NCBI GenBank assembly: GCA_937943605.1 | Contig: CALEAW010000018.1 | Location: 1-15,920, forward strand | DNA from: an uncultured Sutterella sp. | Lineage (GTDB): Bacteria; Pseudomonadota; Gammaproteobacteria; Burkholderiales; Burkholderiaceae_F | Length of the DNA: 15,920 bases | Direction: 5' to 3' | In this document: in pieces, positions 6,245 to 15,272 of the stretch | Position numbering within the stretch: the stretch's first letter is position 1 | How the letters are laid out: the number at the start of each line of letters is the position of its first letter | Position numbers and translations under genes: made by a program | The notes under the pieces: model-generated | The model's database searches: none | Told to the model about the DNA's origin: nothing | Seen by the model: the letters and a program-made list of their open reading frames with translations, nothing else

Positions 6245-7054
6245 TTAATAGAGGGTGCGAGACGTCAAGGCGGGTAAGGTGTTGCGAATGGCTCGAAGTT
6301 GTGCCAGATCAACGTTACCGATCACGATGCCTTTGCCCTGAGCTAATTCACTCAATGTACTCCCCCAAGGATCAATAATCTTGGAGTGCCCCCAAGTTGT
6401 ACGACCACATTCGTGTTGACCACCTTGCGCAGAAGTGACAACAAAACATTGATTTTCGATTGCGCGAGCAGCAAGCAAGGTAGCCCAATGCGCTCGACCT
6501 GTCATGGCTGTGAAGGTTGCAGGAAGGACAATTAAATCTGGTTGGTTAAGTTGGCGGAAAAGCTCAGGGAATCGTAAGTCATAGCCTAAAGAGAGACCTA
6601 CGGTTAACGTTTCGCCATCCCAGTCTGTGATTTTGAAATGGACGGGTTGCTGACCAGGTTGCACATGAAAGCGCTCATCGTAACACTCGTTTTGGTTTTG
6701 AAAACGGAAGAGGTGAATACGGTCGTAGCGTGCAACGATATTGCCAGAAGGATCAAAGACGATAGAACTATTGGTACAAAGACGGTTATCGTCAGATTTA
6801 ATGGGAATCGAACCGGCCACAATCCACAAGTGATGACGCGCTGCGGCAACACGAATCGTTTCCTGAATGGGGCCGTCTTCGAAGGTTTCTGCGATGGACA
6901 GTTGCCGTTCAGGTTTATCTAAAAGCGCGAAGTGCTCAGGCAGAACAACAAGTTCGGCGCCAGACTCTGCGGAGGCCGCAATGAGGTTCGTTGCCTCTAA
7001 TACATTCTGTTCGGGATCAGTACCCGAAATCATTTGACAGGCAGAAATACGCAT
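6245..7054 (-). CDS. Carbon-nitrogen hydrolase (nitrilase superfamily) homologue lacking catalytic Lys and Cys
   Basis: Nit-type member of the nitrilase superfamily, 269 aa, in which Glu, Lys and Cys normally hydrolyse amides. The closest well-known relatives remove deaminated glutathione, and the usual neighbour of tldD and yhdP belongs here. The fold is conserved from end to end: VVLPEHFALL (36-45), ARYDRIHLF (108-116), GLSLGYDLRFPELFR (153-167), TGRAHWATLLAARAIENQ (185-202) and WGHSKIIDPWG (221-231). Glu40 is kept. The catalytic Lys of YxKIHLF is Arg112 (codon CGT). The nucleophilic Cys of CYDLRFPE is Gly157 (codon GGC). Hydrolysis by the family mechanism should be impossible. The frame is open and conserved, so decay is not evident. 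It ends 2 nt before tldD and starts 61 nt after yhdP. I saw no good ribosome site. Confidence 0.88.
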   Translation of the reverse strand: MRISACQMISGTDPEQNVLEATNLIAASAESGAELVVLPEHFALLDKPERQLSIAETFEDGPIQETIRVAAARHHLWIVAGSIPIKSDDNRLCTNSSIVFDPSGNIVARYDRIHLFRFQNQNECYDERFHVQPGQQPVHFKITDWDGETLTVGLSLGYDLRFPELFRQLNQPDLIVLPATFTAMTGRAHWATLLAARAIENQCFVVTSAQGGQHECGRTTWGHSKIIDPWGSTLSELAQGKGIVIGNVDLAQLRAIRNTLPALTSRTLY

Positions 7055-7115
7055 GAAGCTTTTATGAAAAATCGATAAAGGTCAAATCATTGTAGCGGAA
7101 CGTATGCATAGAGGG

Positions 7116-10100
7116 TTACGGCGTCACGCTTGGTAAGGCATCAAGGTTAAGGCGCTCCAACTTCTGAATTTGTGGATTATCGAACGAACCGTCAATGGCA
7201 TATTCCATACGGAACATCTGAGAAAGTTGATCCTTAAAGAGCCACTGTGTGACAAAGGTTCCAATCCCAACGGCTGGGTTCACAAGTGCGAGCGCCAAGG
7301 AAGGGCCGCCGACATTAATCGCAGGAAGAATGATGGCTTTGAGGTTTAGGGTTTCTCGATTGAGATTCAAGTCGCCCCCTAAAACAACAGTTGCAGCTGA
7401 ACCAAGCACAGAAGCTTTAGGAAGGCTGACTTTGCCGTTTTGAATCGTACCTGCGGCATGCGCGGAGTCAAAAGTGAAGCCACGGTTAATCACGTCACGG
7501 AAATCCAAGGTTAAGCGTCGCAGGAGATGCTGCATGGAAAGTAAGCTAAGAAGGCGTCCAGCACCAGGTTCAATTTGTAGGAATTGACCGGAACCGAGTT
7601 CACTTGAAAACTGCCCATTGAGCGTCTGAAGCTCAAAAAGGTGAGGAGCGTTTTCCCACGATAGATCCATGTTGATTGTCGCAGACGCGCCATGCACAGC
7701 ATCGGGCACGGCGAGGCTTGTGAGCAACTTACCTGCATCAGAAATGCGTGCGGTGAGCGAAAGCGTTGTTTGGCCAGATTGTTTTGGCAAATGTTTCCAT
7801 TGGCCGTGACCTTGTAGTGTGCCACCAACATTACGAATCACCATTTGAGAGATGTCCCAAATGTGGAAGCCTTGATCTTGACGGTTTTTGGCTTGGACTT
7901 CGACCTTGCCGACATGTCTTTGACCCAATTTCAGATCATCAATGACAACGTTGATGTCTGGTAATTGATCAGGTGCTTTTTGTGTCGATGGCTTTGTAGA
8001 GAGTTTGTCGACTGAACTATCAGGTAAATGAAGTCGAGTGAGTGCAATCTTTAAGCTCGAAGGCTGTTTGGCAGTGGCTTGTTGATATTCCACTTGTCCA
8101 GCGGCATCGTCACCTGCAAGACGCAAATGCCAGTTGTTACGACCAAAGCGGCGGGCTGTCACACCAAGGTTAGTCAACGTCTTGTCAAGCCAATCAACCT
8201 TGGCGGCTTCAATCGAGACAAGAGAAATACGATTAACTGCAGAATTGGACTGCTGTGGTTTGTCTGTCTCTGGTTGAAGAATGAGCGGCAACCAATGGTC
8301 AGCATTAAGGTATGGTGTGGCAACCGCAATACTAAGTCCCTTGGTTTCTTGCTCTCTTTGAGCCGTTCCCAAATTGACAACGCCGTCAGTGAGCGCTAAA
8401 TGCCCATTGAGCTTATTAAACATTAATGTGACGTCTGCACGTTGCGGTGATTTCACATGAATGCGCATGCCTGACTCGGGCAACACATTAACTCGGAATG
8501 ATGTAGGCCAAGCTTGATGTGCAGCCTTTTCAAAGGGGACGGGTAACGTGCTGACAATCTGTTCAAGTTTGGTATGCCCCTGGATGTCGATCAGGGAACG
8601 TGTGAATCCAATGTCAGCATCTACATGAATAGGGGCCGTGCCGCTTAAGTGTTTGAAAAACGGTTTTGCCTCATCTAAATCAAGGAATGATTCAAGTTCT
8701 TGTGTCGTCGGGGTGGCATCTATGCCGAGTCGCAAAACGCCATCGGTCGTCTTGGCAGACACGGTCACGGGATGACCAGAAGCTGTTTCACCGATAATTG
8801 GCGTTTTGGTTGTGACGCTCGACTGGGTAATGTGAAGCGCTCCAGTGGCATTTTTTACCGTAGGTAAATGAAGCCCGTAATAGAAATCAGCTTCTTTTAA
8901 TTTGGCGTCAATGTCGACTTTGAGGTCTTTTTCAAAGTCGCCAGCCAGAGGAATGGAAAGGTCGAGACGAATATCGGTAGCCCCCTTTCCAGTGCTTTCA
9001 GCAAAAGCAGAAGAAAGAAGGTCTTTGAGCATAATGCCTTCGTTGAGATAGCGTAGCGCATGACTAAGGTCGCCGCTCGCTCGCCCCTTAACACTCAAAA
9101 GCGCTTCACTATAGGAAGGCAAATCAACTTGTACATTAGAGGCAGTTAAGCCGAGAGAACGGGCACTCTGACCCGTAATAAACATGCCGTTGCCTTCAAA
9201 ACGCAAATGGGCTTTGATGTCTTTAAGGAGTGGCCATTGTTGTCCTGTTAGCCATTGTCCCTTGCTGTCTTTTTGATGGGAAGGTAAAAAATCTAAAAGA
9301 CCATCCGTGAGATCGGCTTCAATCAAAAAGTGACCGCTTGATTTATCGGCGCCGTCCCATGGGAATTTGTCCAAAGGACCTTTAACAATAAAGGAACCGT
9401 TACTGCCCTTGCCAGCAAGAATACCTGCTTCTAACCAATCTAATAAGCTTTCACCGACGACGCGAGGAATGTAATGGGGGACGGCTTCTGCTTTAGCGCG
9501 GCTAATGGTGCCAGAGAGATCAATCGTGCCAGCGCCACCAGTCGCCGACCAACTGCCTTGGCCAGAGAGGGCGGCGTCAGTGTTGGACGCAGAGAACTTC
9601 GAGAAATTGATATGTAGTCTCGGGTGAAAGCTGACGTCAACATCAGCTTGCAGACGATCAAAAGGCATGGTTGGACGACGGAAAATGTCCAAGAAGGTCA
9701 AGGATGCCTCTTTGCTATTAAGAGCAACCGTAAAGCCGTCGCCATTTGTTTTGGGTGCAAAGCGTCCTGAGAGCTGACTAAAACCTGGGATAGCGCCCTC
9801 GGCCTGCAGGGTGAGATTCTCGAAATAGCCTGATGGATGCCAACTATTTGGATCGTTCAAAGGGCCGGTGATGTCGAGGGATATGTCACGTAAAAGCCCA
9901 GTGGGTTTATGGTTCTGTACGAACTGATGGAGTGATGCATCGACCGGTAACTGGGGAATGAAACTAGTGAGTGCACCAATGTCTAAGCGGTTTGCATTAA
10001 AGGTAGCGCCAAGCAATCGATCAGCAGCATCATGACGCATCGAGAAAGATGCTTGAAGAGGCTGAGATGTGCGGTGAGTTGGTGTCGCAAAGTCAAGATG

Positions 10101-11141
10101 ACTAATTTCGACTGTCTGTGTTTTAAGGTCGTCGTATTGCGCTCGATATTGGAGACGACTTGAGAGACGTCGCACCTTTAATGGGGCTAGTTCAGGCGCA
10201 AGCTGAGCATCGATATGGTGGAGTTTGAGATCTGCAACAGCAGACGTGATTCGCCCGTCCGAAAAATCTAACCAAGCTTCAATTTGACCTTGACCAGAAC
10301 GCAACCAAGGTTGATCCATACGCGTGAGGAGTTCGGCTAAGTTAGAGTTGCTCGACTGTAAATAGGCGCGACCGTCCCACGTCTGAGGATTGGCCTCATC
10401 CGTAAAGAGATGTTTGTTGATATGGACGATTGCTTTAAACGTTTCGGGGGCTGTCTCGTGAGGGGCGAGTTTAATTTGACCACTCAAGGCAGCGCGCCAG
10501 TCAAGTAATCGTTGCTCAAAAATAAAATGTGTTTGCTTGAGTTGAACAACACTCGCGTGATTCTGTTGCTCATCAATATAGGTCAACGTACCATTGATGA
10601 GTTCAAGCTTGCGTTGATCTAATAGCCAATCGCCTAACTGACTATTTGATGATTGTTTGTCGTCTGAACGATTGAGATTGATGGAGAAGCCTGCAATTTC
10701 AATCGTGTCCGCCTCGAGGCGTCGAACGGTCAGCGATGGATCCACAACGACGAGTTGTTCAAATCTCGGAGAGAGATGCCAAAGCGATGACCAGGAAAAG
10801 CGGGCAGAGACTTGTGGGAGTGTCAACGCAACAACCCCGTCAGGGCGGGCGATCTGCACATCCTTGAGATTAATAACAGGCCAAAACTTTTCGAAACCCG
10901 CCGAAAAATGTGAGGCATTGATTGTGACGCCTGTCGCTTCCGAGACGGCTCGATTGATGTCGTCACGGAAGTTGTCAGCTTGGGTCGTAAAGAACCAGCG
11001 TGCACCAATAATGATGGCACTCAGTATGAAGTAGAGGCCGATCAGCCAGTAAAACAGACTGCGCATCAAGTTGGTGTATTTGGACGAGTGGGTAACGCGA
11101 CCCCGGTAGTGCAGCGATCGACGTCGGTAGTAGTTTTTCAT
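7116..11141 (-). CDS. yhdP: YhdP family protein (AsmA-like phospholipid transport protein)
   Basis: Very large AsmA-superfamily protein (about 1341 aa; E. coli YhdP 1266). It has one N-terminal membrane anchor (about residues 29-50, from FYWLIGLYFILS) and a long periplasmic region of repeated beta-rich AsmA/DUF3971-type sequence. YhdP, TamB and YdbH are thought to form hydrophobic grooves carrying phospholipids from inner to outer membrane. The C-terminus is most telling: GRLLSLLSMQHLLRRLTLDF, then FTFDS, LGGDLNLNRETLNL and a hydrophobic stretch to LALVNPAVGIGTFVTQWLFKD. ATG at 11141 is chosen because the likely promoter would start transcription near 11171, leaving the TTG at 11162 almost no leader. 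ATG at 11066, just before the anchor, is also possible. No start has a good ribosome site. First gene of the series leading to nit, tldD, plsC-like and cdsA-like. Confidence 0.9.
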   Translation of the reverse strand: MKNYYRRRSLHYRGRVTHSSKYTNLMRSLFYWLIGLYFILSAIIIGARWFFTTQADNFRDDINRAVSEATGVTINASHFSAGFEKFWPVINLKDVQIARPDGVVALTLPQVSARFSWSSLWHLSPRFEQLVVVDPSLTVRRLEADTIEIAGFSINLNRSDDKQSSNSQLGDWLLDQRKLELINGTLTYIDEQQNHASVVQLKQTHFIFEQRLLDWRAALSGQIKLAPHETAPETFKAIVHINKHLFTDEANPQTWDGRAYLQSSNSNLAELLTRMDQPWLRSGQGQIEAWLDFSDGRITSAVADLKLHHIDAQLAPELAPLKVRRLSSRLQYRAQYDDLKTQTVEISHLDFATPTHRTSQPLQASFSMRHDAADRLLGATFNANRLDIGALTSFIPQLPVDASLHQFVQNHKPTGLLRDISLDITGPLNDPNSWHPSGYFENLTLQAEGAIPGFSQLSGRFAPKTNGDGFTVALNSKEASLTFLDIFRRPTMPFDRLQADVDVSFHPRLHINFSKFSASNTDAALSGQGSWSATGGAGTIDLSGTISRAKAEAVPHYIPRVVGESLLDWLEAGILAGKGSNGSFIVKGPLDKFPWDGADKSSGHFLIEADLTDGLLDFLPSHQKDSKGQWLTGQQWPLLKDIKAHLRFEGNGMFITGQSARSLGLTASNVQVDLPSYSEALLSVKGRASGDLSHALRYLNEGIMLKDLLSSAFAESTGKGATDIRLDLSIPLAGDFEKDLKVDIDAKLKEADFYYGLHLPTVKNATGALHITQSSVTTKTPIIGETASGHPVTVSAKTTDGVLRLGIDATPTTQELESFLDLDEAKPFFKHLSGTAPIHVDADIGFTRSLIDIQGHTKLEQIVSTLPVPFEKAAHQAWPTSFRVNVLPESGMRIHVKSPQRADVTLMFNKLNGHLALTDGVVNLGTAQREQETKGLSIAVATPYLNADHWLPLILQPETDKPQQSNSAVNRISLVSIEAAKVDWLDKTLTNLGVTARRFGRNNWHLRLAGDDAAGQVEYQQATAKQPSSLKIALTRLHLPDSSVDKLSTKPSTQKAPDQLPDINVVIDDLKLGQRHVGKVEVQAKNRQDQGFHIWDISQMVIRNVGGTLQGHGQWKHLPKQSGQTTLSLTARISDAGKLLTSLAVPDAVHGASATINMDLSWENAPHLFELQTLNGQFSSELGSGQFLQIEPGAGRLLSLLSMQHLLRRLTLDFRDVINRGFTFDSAHAAGTIQNGKVSLPKASVLGSAATVVLGGDLNLNRETLNLKAIILPAINVGGPSLALALVNPAVGIGTFVTQWLFKDQLSQMFRMEYAIDGSFDNPQIQKLERLNLDALPSVTP

Positions 11142-11177
11142 GAAGGCGTAGGGCAAGCGCAATGCATTTTGACTGAA

Positions 11178-11206
11178 ATTGTACTGCAGGCAATCCTAGA
11201 TATGAA
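11178..11206 (-). promoter_or_regulatory. Probable yhdP promoter
   Basis: The minus strand reads TTCATA (11206-11201, 4/6 match), a 17-nt spacer, then TACAAT (11183-11178, 5/6 match). It lies in the 173-nt divergent gap shared with glnE. On the plus side of the gap only an isolated TAGAAT (11253-11258) resembles a -10 box for glnE, with no convincing -35. Confidence 0.5.
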
Positions 11207-11304
11207 ATTCATTGAGCAAAAACGCGAATGAGAATGCCTCTAGGCTTTTAGATAGAATAATTGAAGACTAATTTTTATCAGGTTCACGTTGTGCCGATAC
11301 AGAA

Positions 11305-11309
11305 CGGAG
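11305..11309 (+). promoter_or_regulatory. Ribosome binding site fixing the glnE start
   Basis: CGGAG lies 5 nt before ATG (11315). The longer open frame begins at a TTG (11261) without such a site, and its extra 18 residues do not resemble the family. Confidence 0.7.
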
Positions 11310-11314
11310 TTTTT

Positions 11315-14155
11315 ATGGCTCAGCTTTCTCTTCACGATGTCATTCGTTATTCGTCGTTTACAGCAAGATCTTTGCAGGCCATGATGCCAGGATTTTCGCC
11401 TGAGAAAGATTTGGCATTTTATGAAGGACTTTTAGAGGAAACTTTTTCTCGTGAAGCCATGCAGTCCGAAATTCAGGCAATTACCTCGCCACAGCAATTA
11501 CGAGTGACGTTGCGAGAAATGCGTCGGCGGCTCATCGTGAATATCATTGGTCGCAATGCGTTAGGGCGTATCGACTACTTTGAAGTCGTGCGCATGATGA
11601 GTGACTTTGCAGAGTTGGCAGTGACTGCAACGGTATCCCTCAATGCAAGAGAGCTCGCAGAACGATACGGTGTGCCTATAGGCTATTCAGGACAACCTCA
11701 AGATTTGTTGGTCGTCGGAATGGGCAAACTTGGTGGGCGTGAACTGAATGTCTCATCCGATATTGACCTGATCTTTTTATACGATGAAGATGGTGAGACC
11801 CAGGCAACGCAAGCATTCTCTAATGCACGTCGCACACTTTCGGTTCAAGAATTTTATGAACGATTGGCTAGGCGCATCATTCCAGCGCTCAATGATATTG
11901 AGGGGCCTGGGTTTGTGTTTCGCGTCGATATGCGTTTGAGACCTAATGGTGAATCTGGGCCGATTGTGTGTTCAAGCGATATGCTTGAAGAATATCTATA
12001 TACGCAGGGGCGAGATTGGGAACGCTTTGCATGGCTTAAGGGCCGAGTCATTAATTCGGCTGTTTTTGGGTCAGAGGAGCTCTTTGCGCAGCAAACGCGC
12101 AATATAACGTCATTGGTGCGTCCCTTTGTTTTTAGAAAATATCTGGATTTTGGTGCGATTTCGTCTCTGACACGATTACATGAAATGATCCGAGCCGAAA
12201 CGGCGCGTCGTGAGTTGGCTCGAGGAGGCACATGTGTCAACGTTAAGTTAGGGCGCGGTGGCATTCGAGAAATCGAATTTTTGACGCAAACCCTGCAGGT
12301 CATTCGAGGTGGACGAGATCCTGCATTGCGTGGCAAAGAAACGTTGACGATGTTGTCTACGCTGGCCAAAGAGGGTGGTATAGCACCAGAGATGGCAGCA
12401 AAATTGTCGGACTATTACGTTTTCTTGCGTAATGTAGAGCACGCGATTCAGTACGTTAACGACGAGCAGACCCAACGACTGCCTCGAGAGGGCGAAGGTT
12501 TGACTTCTGTCGCTGGTCTTCTGGGTATGGAGTCAGAAGCCCTTTGGCAGGCTGTCAGCGAAGTGCGTGAGTATGTGGCCGATGCCTTTGATAGTGTTTT
12601 TCAGGTTAGAGAACCAGAGAACGATTGCGGAGACTGGCCAACTGGATGGGAAACAGGGACTTCTACAGCGTGCGCAGCGTTGGCTCATAAGCTTGAAAGT
12701 TTGGGATATGCGAAAGATGTCGATGAATTGGTTTCTCGCATCATGCGACTGACATCTACTCGAACAGGACGGAGTCTCTCTGCTGATGCAAGGAAGCGAC
12801 TGCAAAATTTAATTCCGGTGATAGCTGAAAGATGTCCTACGTGGCAGTCCAACGATGGGCCTCGTGTCGTTCCGATTGAAGAGGTGTTCTCGAGGTACTT
12901 GAAATTATTAGAGGCGATTGCGGGGCGCTCGACATATATTGCGTTGCTGACACAGTATCCAAAGGCGGCTGATCGAGTTGGTCGCGTGTTGGCGGCTAGT
13001 CGTTGGAGTGCGGATTATATTGTTCGCCATCCGATTATTCTTGATGAACTTGTGGATGGTCGAGTCCATGAAATGGATGACTTTACGCCTGTTGATTGGC
13101 GTGAGTGGACGGATAAATTACATCGAGCATTAGCAGAGGCAACAGGTGATCAAGAGCGACAAATGAATGCGTTACGCGATGCGCATCATTCAGCTGTTTT
13201 CCGTTTGTTAATTGCAGACTTGGATGGACGCTTTACGGTTGAACGCTTAGCAGACCAGTTGTCGGCTTTGGCCGATGCTGTGTTAGATGAAGTGCTTGAA
13301 TTGGCTTGGGAAAGCTTGCCGAAGAAGCATTGCGATCGTCCGAAGTTTGCTGTGATTGGGTATGGGAAGCTTGGTGGTAAAGAGTTGGGTTATGACAGTG
13401 ACCTTGATCTTGTCTTTATTTATGACGACCCGGATCAAGATGCGGACCTGGTTTATAGCCGTTTGGTGCGCCGAATGATGAGTTGGCTCACCCTTCAAAC
13501 GTCGTCAGGCAAATTATTCGATGTGGATTTGCGACTGCGTCCCAACGGGGACAGTGGTTTGATTGTTTCGCCATTTGAAATGTTTAGCCGCTATCAGCGT
13601 AATGCTGATGGGCATGGGGCATGGTTTTGGGAACATCAGGCACTGACACGCGCTCGATTTGTGGCTGGTAATCGCGATTTAGGTCGTAGGTTTGAAGAAG
13701 AACGTCGCAATATTTTAATGTTGCCTAGAACGATCGCATCTGCTCGTCAAGATGTTCTTGATATGCGTCTGAGAATGTTGGAGGGTCATGCTAATCGCAC
13801 GATCTATTTCGATATCAAGCACGACCGAGGAGGTATGGTCGATGTCGAATTTATTGTGCAATTACTGGTGTTAACGTCGTCGAGCACTCATCCTGAACTT
13901 GTAAATAATTTTGGCAATATTCTTCTTTTAGAAACCGCTGCACGCTTAGGACTGGTTGACGAGCAACTGGTGAAGCTAGCGGTCAAGGCATATCGTCGTT
14001 ACCGTGCGCTACAGCATGAAATTCGATTGAATAGTGGTGAAGGCGTTCCAGTACGGGTGCCAATGAGTTTGGTTGAAAACGAAAAAATGGCTGTTTTGGC
14101 ATTGTGGAAAGCTGTTTTTGGGACGGATGCGCCCGTCAGAGAAGTCGTTGCCTGA
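11315..14155 (+). CDS. glnE: Bifunctional glutamine synthetase adenylyltransferase / adenylyl-removing enzyme
   Basis: GlnE adjusts glutamine synthetase activity by adding AMP to, or removing it from, a tyrosine of GlnA, in response to PII protein and glutamine. With the ATG start the protein is 946 aa, the same length as E. coli GlnE. It has two nucleotidyltransferase domains. The N-terminal adenylyl-removase site is GMGKLGGRELNVSSDIDL (135-152). The C-terminal adenylyltransferase site is GYGKLGGKELGYDSDLDL (682-699). Both keep the Gly-Gly and paired Asp residues. The internal GRGGIREIEFL and DRGGMVDVEFIVQ blocks, which follow each domain, are also present. It is divergent from yhdP, an arrangement I know from other Betaproteobacteria. 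Confidence 0.97.
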   Translation: MAQLSLHDVIRYSSFTARSLQAMMPGFSPEKDLAFYEGLLEETFSREAMQSEIQAITSPQQLRVTLREMRRRLIVNIIGRNALGRIDYFEVVRMMSDFAELAVTATVSLNARELAERYGVPIGYSGQPQDLLVVGMGKLGGRELNVSSDIDLIFLYDEDGETQATQAFSNARRTLSVQEFYERLARRIIPALNDIEGPGFVFRVDMRLRPNGESGPIVCSSDMLEEYLYTQGRDWERFAWLKGRVINSAVFGSEELFAQQTRNITSLVRPFVFRKYLDFGAISSLTRLHEMIRAETARRELARGGTCVNVKLGRGGIREIEFLTQTLQVIRGGRDPALRGKETLTMLSTLAKEGGIAPEMAAKLSDYYVFLRNVEHAIQYVNDEQTQRLPREGEGLTSVAGLLGMESEALWQAVSEVREYVADAFDSVFQVREPENDCGDWPTGWETGTSTACAALAHKLESLGYAKDVDELVSRIMRLTSTRTGRSLSADARKRLQNLIPVIAERCPTWQSNDGPRVVPIEEVFSRYLKLLEAIAGRSTYIALLTQYPKAADRVGRVLAASRWSADYIVRHPIILDELVDGRVHEMDDFTPVDWREWTDKLHRALAEATGDQERQMNALRDAHHSAVFRLLIADLDGRFTVERLADQLSALADAVLDEVLELAWESLPKKHCDRPKFAVIGYGKLGGKELGYDSDLDLVFIYDDPDQDADLVYSRLVRRMMSWLTLQTSSGKLFDVDLRLRPNGDSGLIVSPFEMFSRYQRNADGHGAWFWEHQALTRARFVAGNRDLGRRFEEERRNILMLPRTIASARQDVLDMRLRMLEGHANRTIYFDIKHDRGGMVDVEFIVQLLVLTSSSTHPELVNNFGNILLLETAARLGLVDEQLVKLAVKAYRRYRALQHEIRLNSGEGVPVRVPMSLVENEKMAVLALWKAVFGTDAPVREVVA

Positions 14156-14160
14156 ATGAC

Positions 14161-14198
14161 AGAGCCTATTAAAGAGAGGTAGACTCTGCTAGTTTTTT
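14161..14198 (+). terminator. Weak terminator-like element after glnE
   Basis: AGAG-C-CTA (14161-14168) can pair with TAG-A-CTCT (14180-14187) with one internal mismatch and an 11-nt loop, followed shortly by six T (14193-14198). The stem is weak, so read-through into the next gene is likely. Confidence 0.22.
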
Positions 14199-14217
14199 GA
14201 GTTTTGGAATTAAAGTC

Positions 14218-15192
14218 ATGCCTATCGTGGTTTCCGATTACAAGGCACCTTCATGGTGTCCCGGGGGACATCTTCAGACGGTATTGCCAGCAAAATTAAT
14301 GCCTCGACCCAAGGTGTCCTATCGTCGTGAAAAGGTAGAGATGCCCGATGGCGACTTTATGCTTTGGGATTGGGTCGAGCCTGAAGTCAAAGATGTTACA
14401 GCTCCGATTCTTGTTCACTTTCATGGGCTTGAAGGTTCGAGCCGTAGTCACTATGCCGAAGCGTTGATGGCCAGTTGTGTTGAGCGCGGTTGGCGTGGCG
14501 TTGTGGCGCATTTTCGCAGTTGTGGCGGCGAAATGAACCGTTTGCCACGTGCCTATTTTGCGGGTGATAGTGCTGACTGTGAATGGGTGCTTAAAACGGT
14601 ACATCGGCGTTATCCCACAGCTGATTTGCGCGCAGTTGGCGTGAGTCTTGGAGCTAATCAACTCGCAAAGTTTTTAGGGGATCGCGGAGAAGATGCATGT
14701 TTTCTCAAAGGGGCGGTTGCGATCGGGGCACCATTAGATCTCGTAGCTGGCAGTGAACGTATTAGTAAAGGGGTTAACACCCTTTATGCCGACATGTTTT
14801 TGGCGACGCTCAAGCCTAAGCTTGAGGCAAAAGCCAAGATGTTTCCTGATGCCATCAATATGGATGCCGTCCGTGCGTGCAAAACGATGTTTGACTTTGA
14901 CAATGTCTACACCGCACCGATGCATGGTTATGCTTCAGCGATGGATTATTGGCAGAAGTGTTCAGCAAAACCTGTGCTCAAGAATGTCCGTGTACCCCTG
15001 TTACTTTTAAATGCGCAAAACGATCCATTCTTTCCTGCCTGGGGTTTGCCTACGGCATCGGAGATCAGTTCGTCGATTATTGCGGATTTCCCAAAAGAAG
15101 GTGGGCATATTGGCTTCCCTCAAGGGCGCGCACCTGGTAATATCCTCTATCTACCTCGACGCGTGATGCGTTTTTTTGATACCGGCAGCTAA
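14218..15192 (+). CDS. YheT family alpha/beta hydrolase
   Basis: Cytoplasmic alpha/beta-hydrolase of the YheT/ABHD1-3 branch (COG0429), 324 aa with the chosen start (E. coli YheT 340). Eukaryotic relatives act on phospholipids, but the bacterial substrate is unknown. Family marks are GGHLQTVLP (16-24), HFHGLEGSSRSHYA (67-80), VVAHFRSCGGEMNR (95-108) and the nucleophile elbow GVSLGAN (141-147, Ser143). The likely triad is completed by Asp269 in QNDPFF and His297 in GGHIGF. The start ATG at 14218 has GGA about 9 nt upstream. A TTG at 14197 in the same frame would add seven residues and sits in the T tract after glnE, so it is less likely. It follows glnE in the same direction with a 62-nt gap and has no convincing promoter of its own. 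Confidence 0.87.
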   Translation: MPIVVSDYKAPSWCPGGHLQTVLPAKLMPRPKVSYRREKVEMPDGDFMLWDWVEPEVKDVTAPILVHFHGLEGSSRSHYAEALMASCVERGWRGVVAHFRSCGGEMNRLPRAYFAGDSADCEWVLKTVHRRYPTADLRAVGVSLGANQLAKFLGDRGEDACFLKGAVAIGAPLDLVAGSERISKGVNTLYADMFLATLKPKLEAKAKMFPDAINMDAVRACKTMFDFDNVYTAPMHGYASAMDYWQKCSAKPVLKNVRVPLLLLNAQNDPFFPAWGLPTASEISSSIIADFPKEGGHIGFPQGRAPGNILYLPRRVMRFFDTGS

Positions 15193-15272
15193 ATCGTCTG
15201 CTTGGGTACATTCCTTGTCATTTCTTTAGGTATGCGCTGACTTTCGTTCGGTTGCGCCAGGAGAGCCATTAA

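Noticed and set aside
7055..7115. Promoter for the nit-like gene in the 61-nt gap after yhdP
   Set aside because: A TACAAT and a TTGACC are both present, but neither has a matching partner box at a workable distance.
11854..12369. 171-codon minus-strand open frame within glnE
   Set aside because: It lies opposite conserved GlnE domain sequence and is the expected result of the coding strand's codon bias.
15193..15272. preQ1 riboswitch upstream of the VUT-family gene
   Set aside because: The 80-nt leader shows neither the short stem with A-rich tail of class I nor any other recognisable aptamer. A lone TTGTCA (15215-15220) has no -10 at proper spacing.
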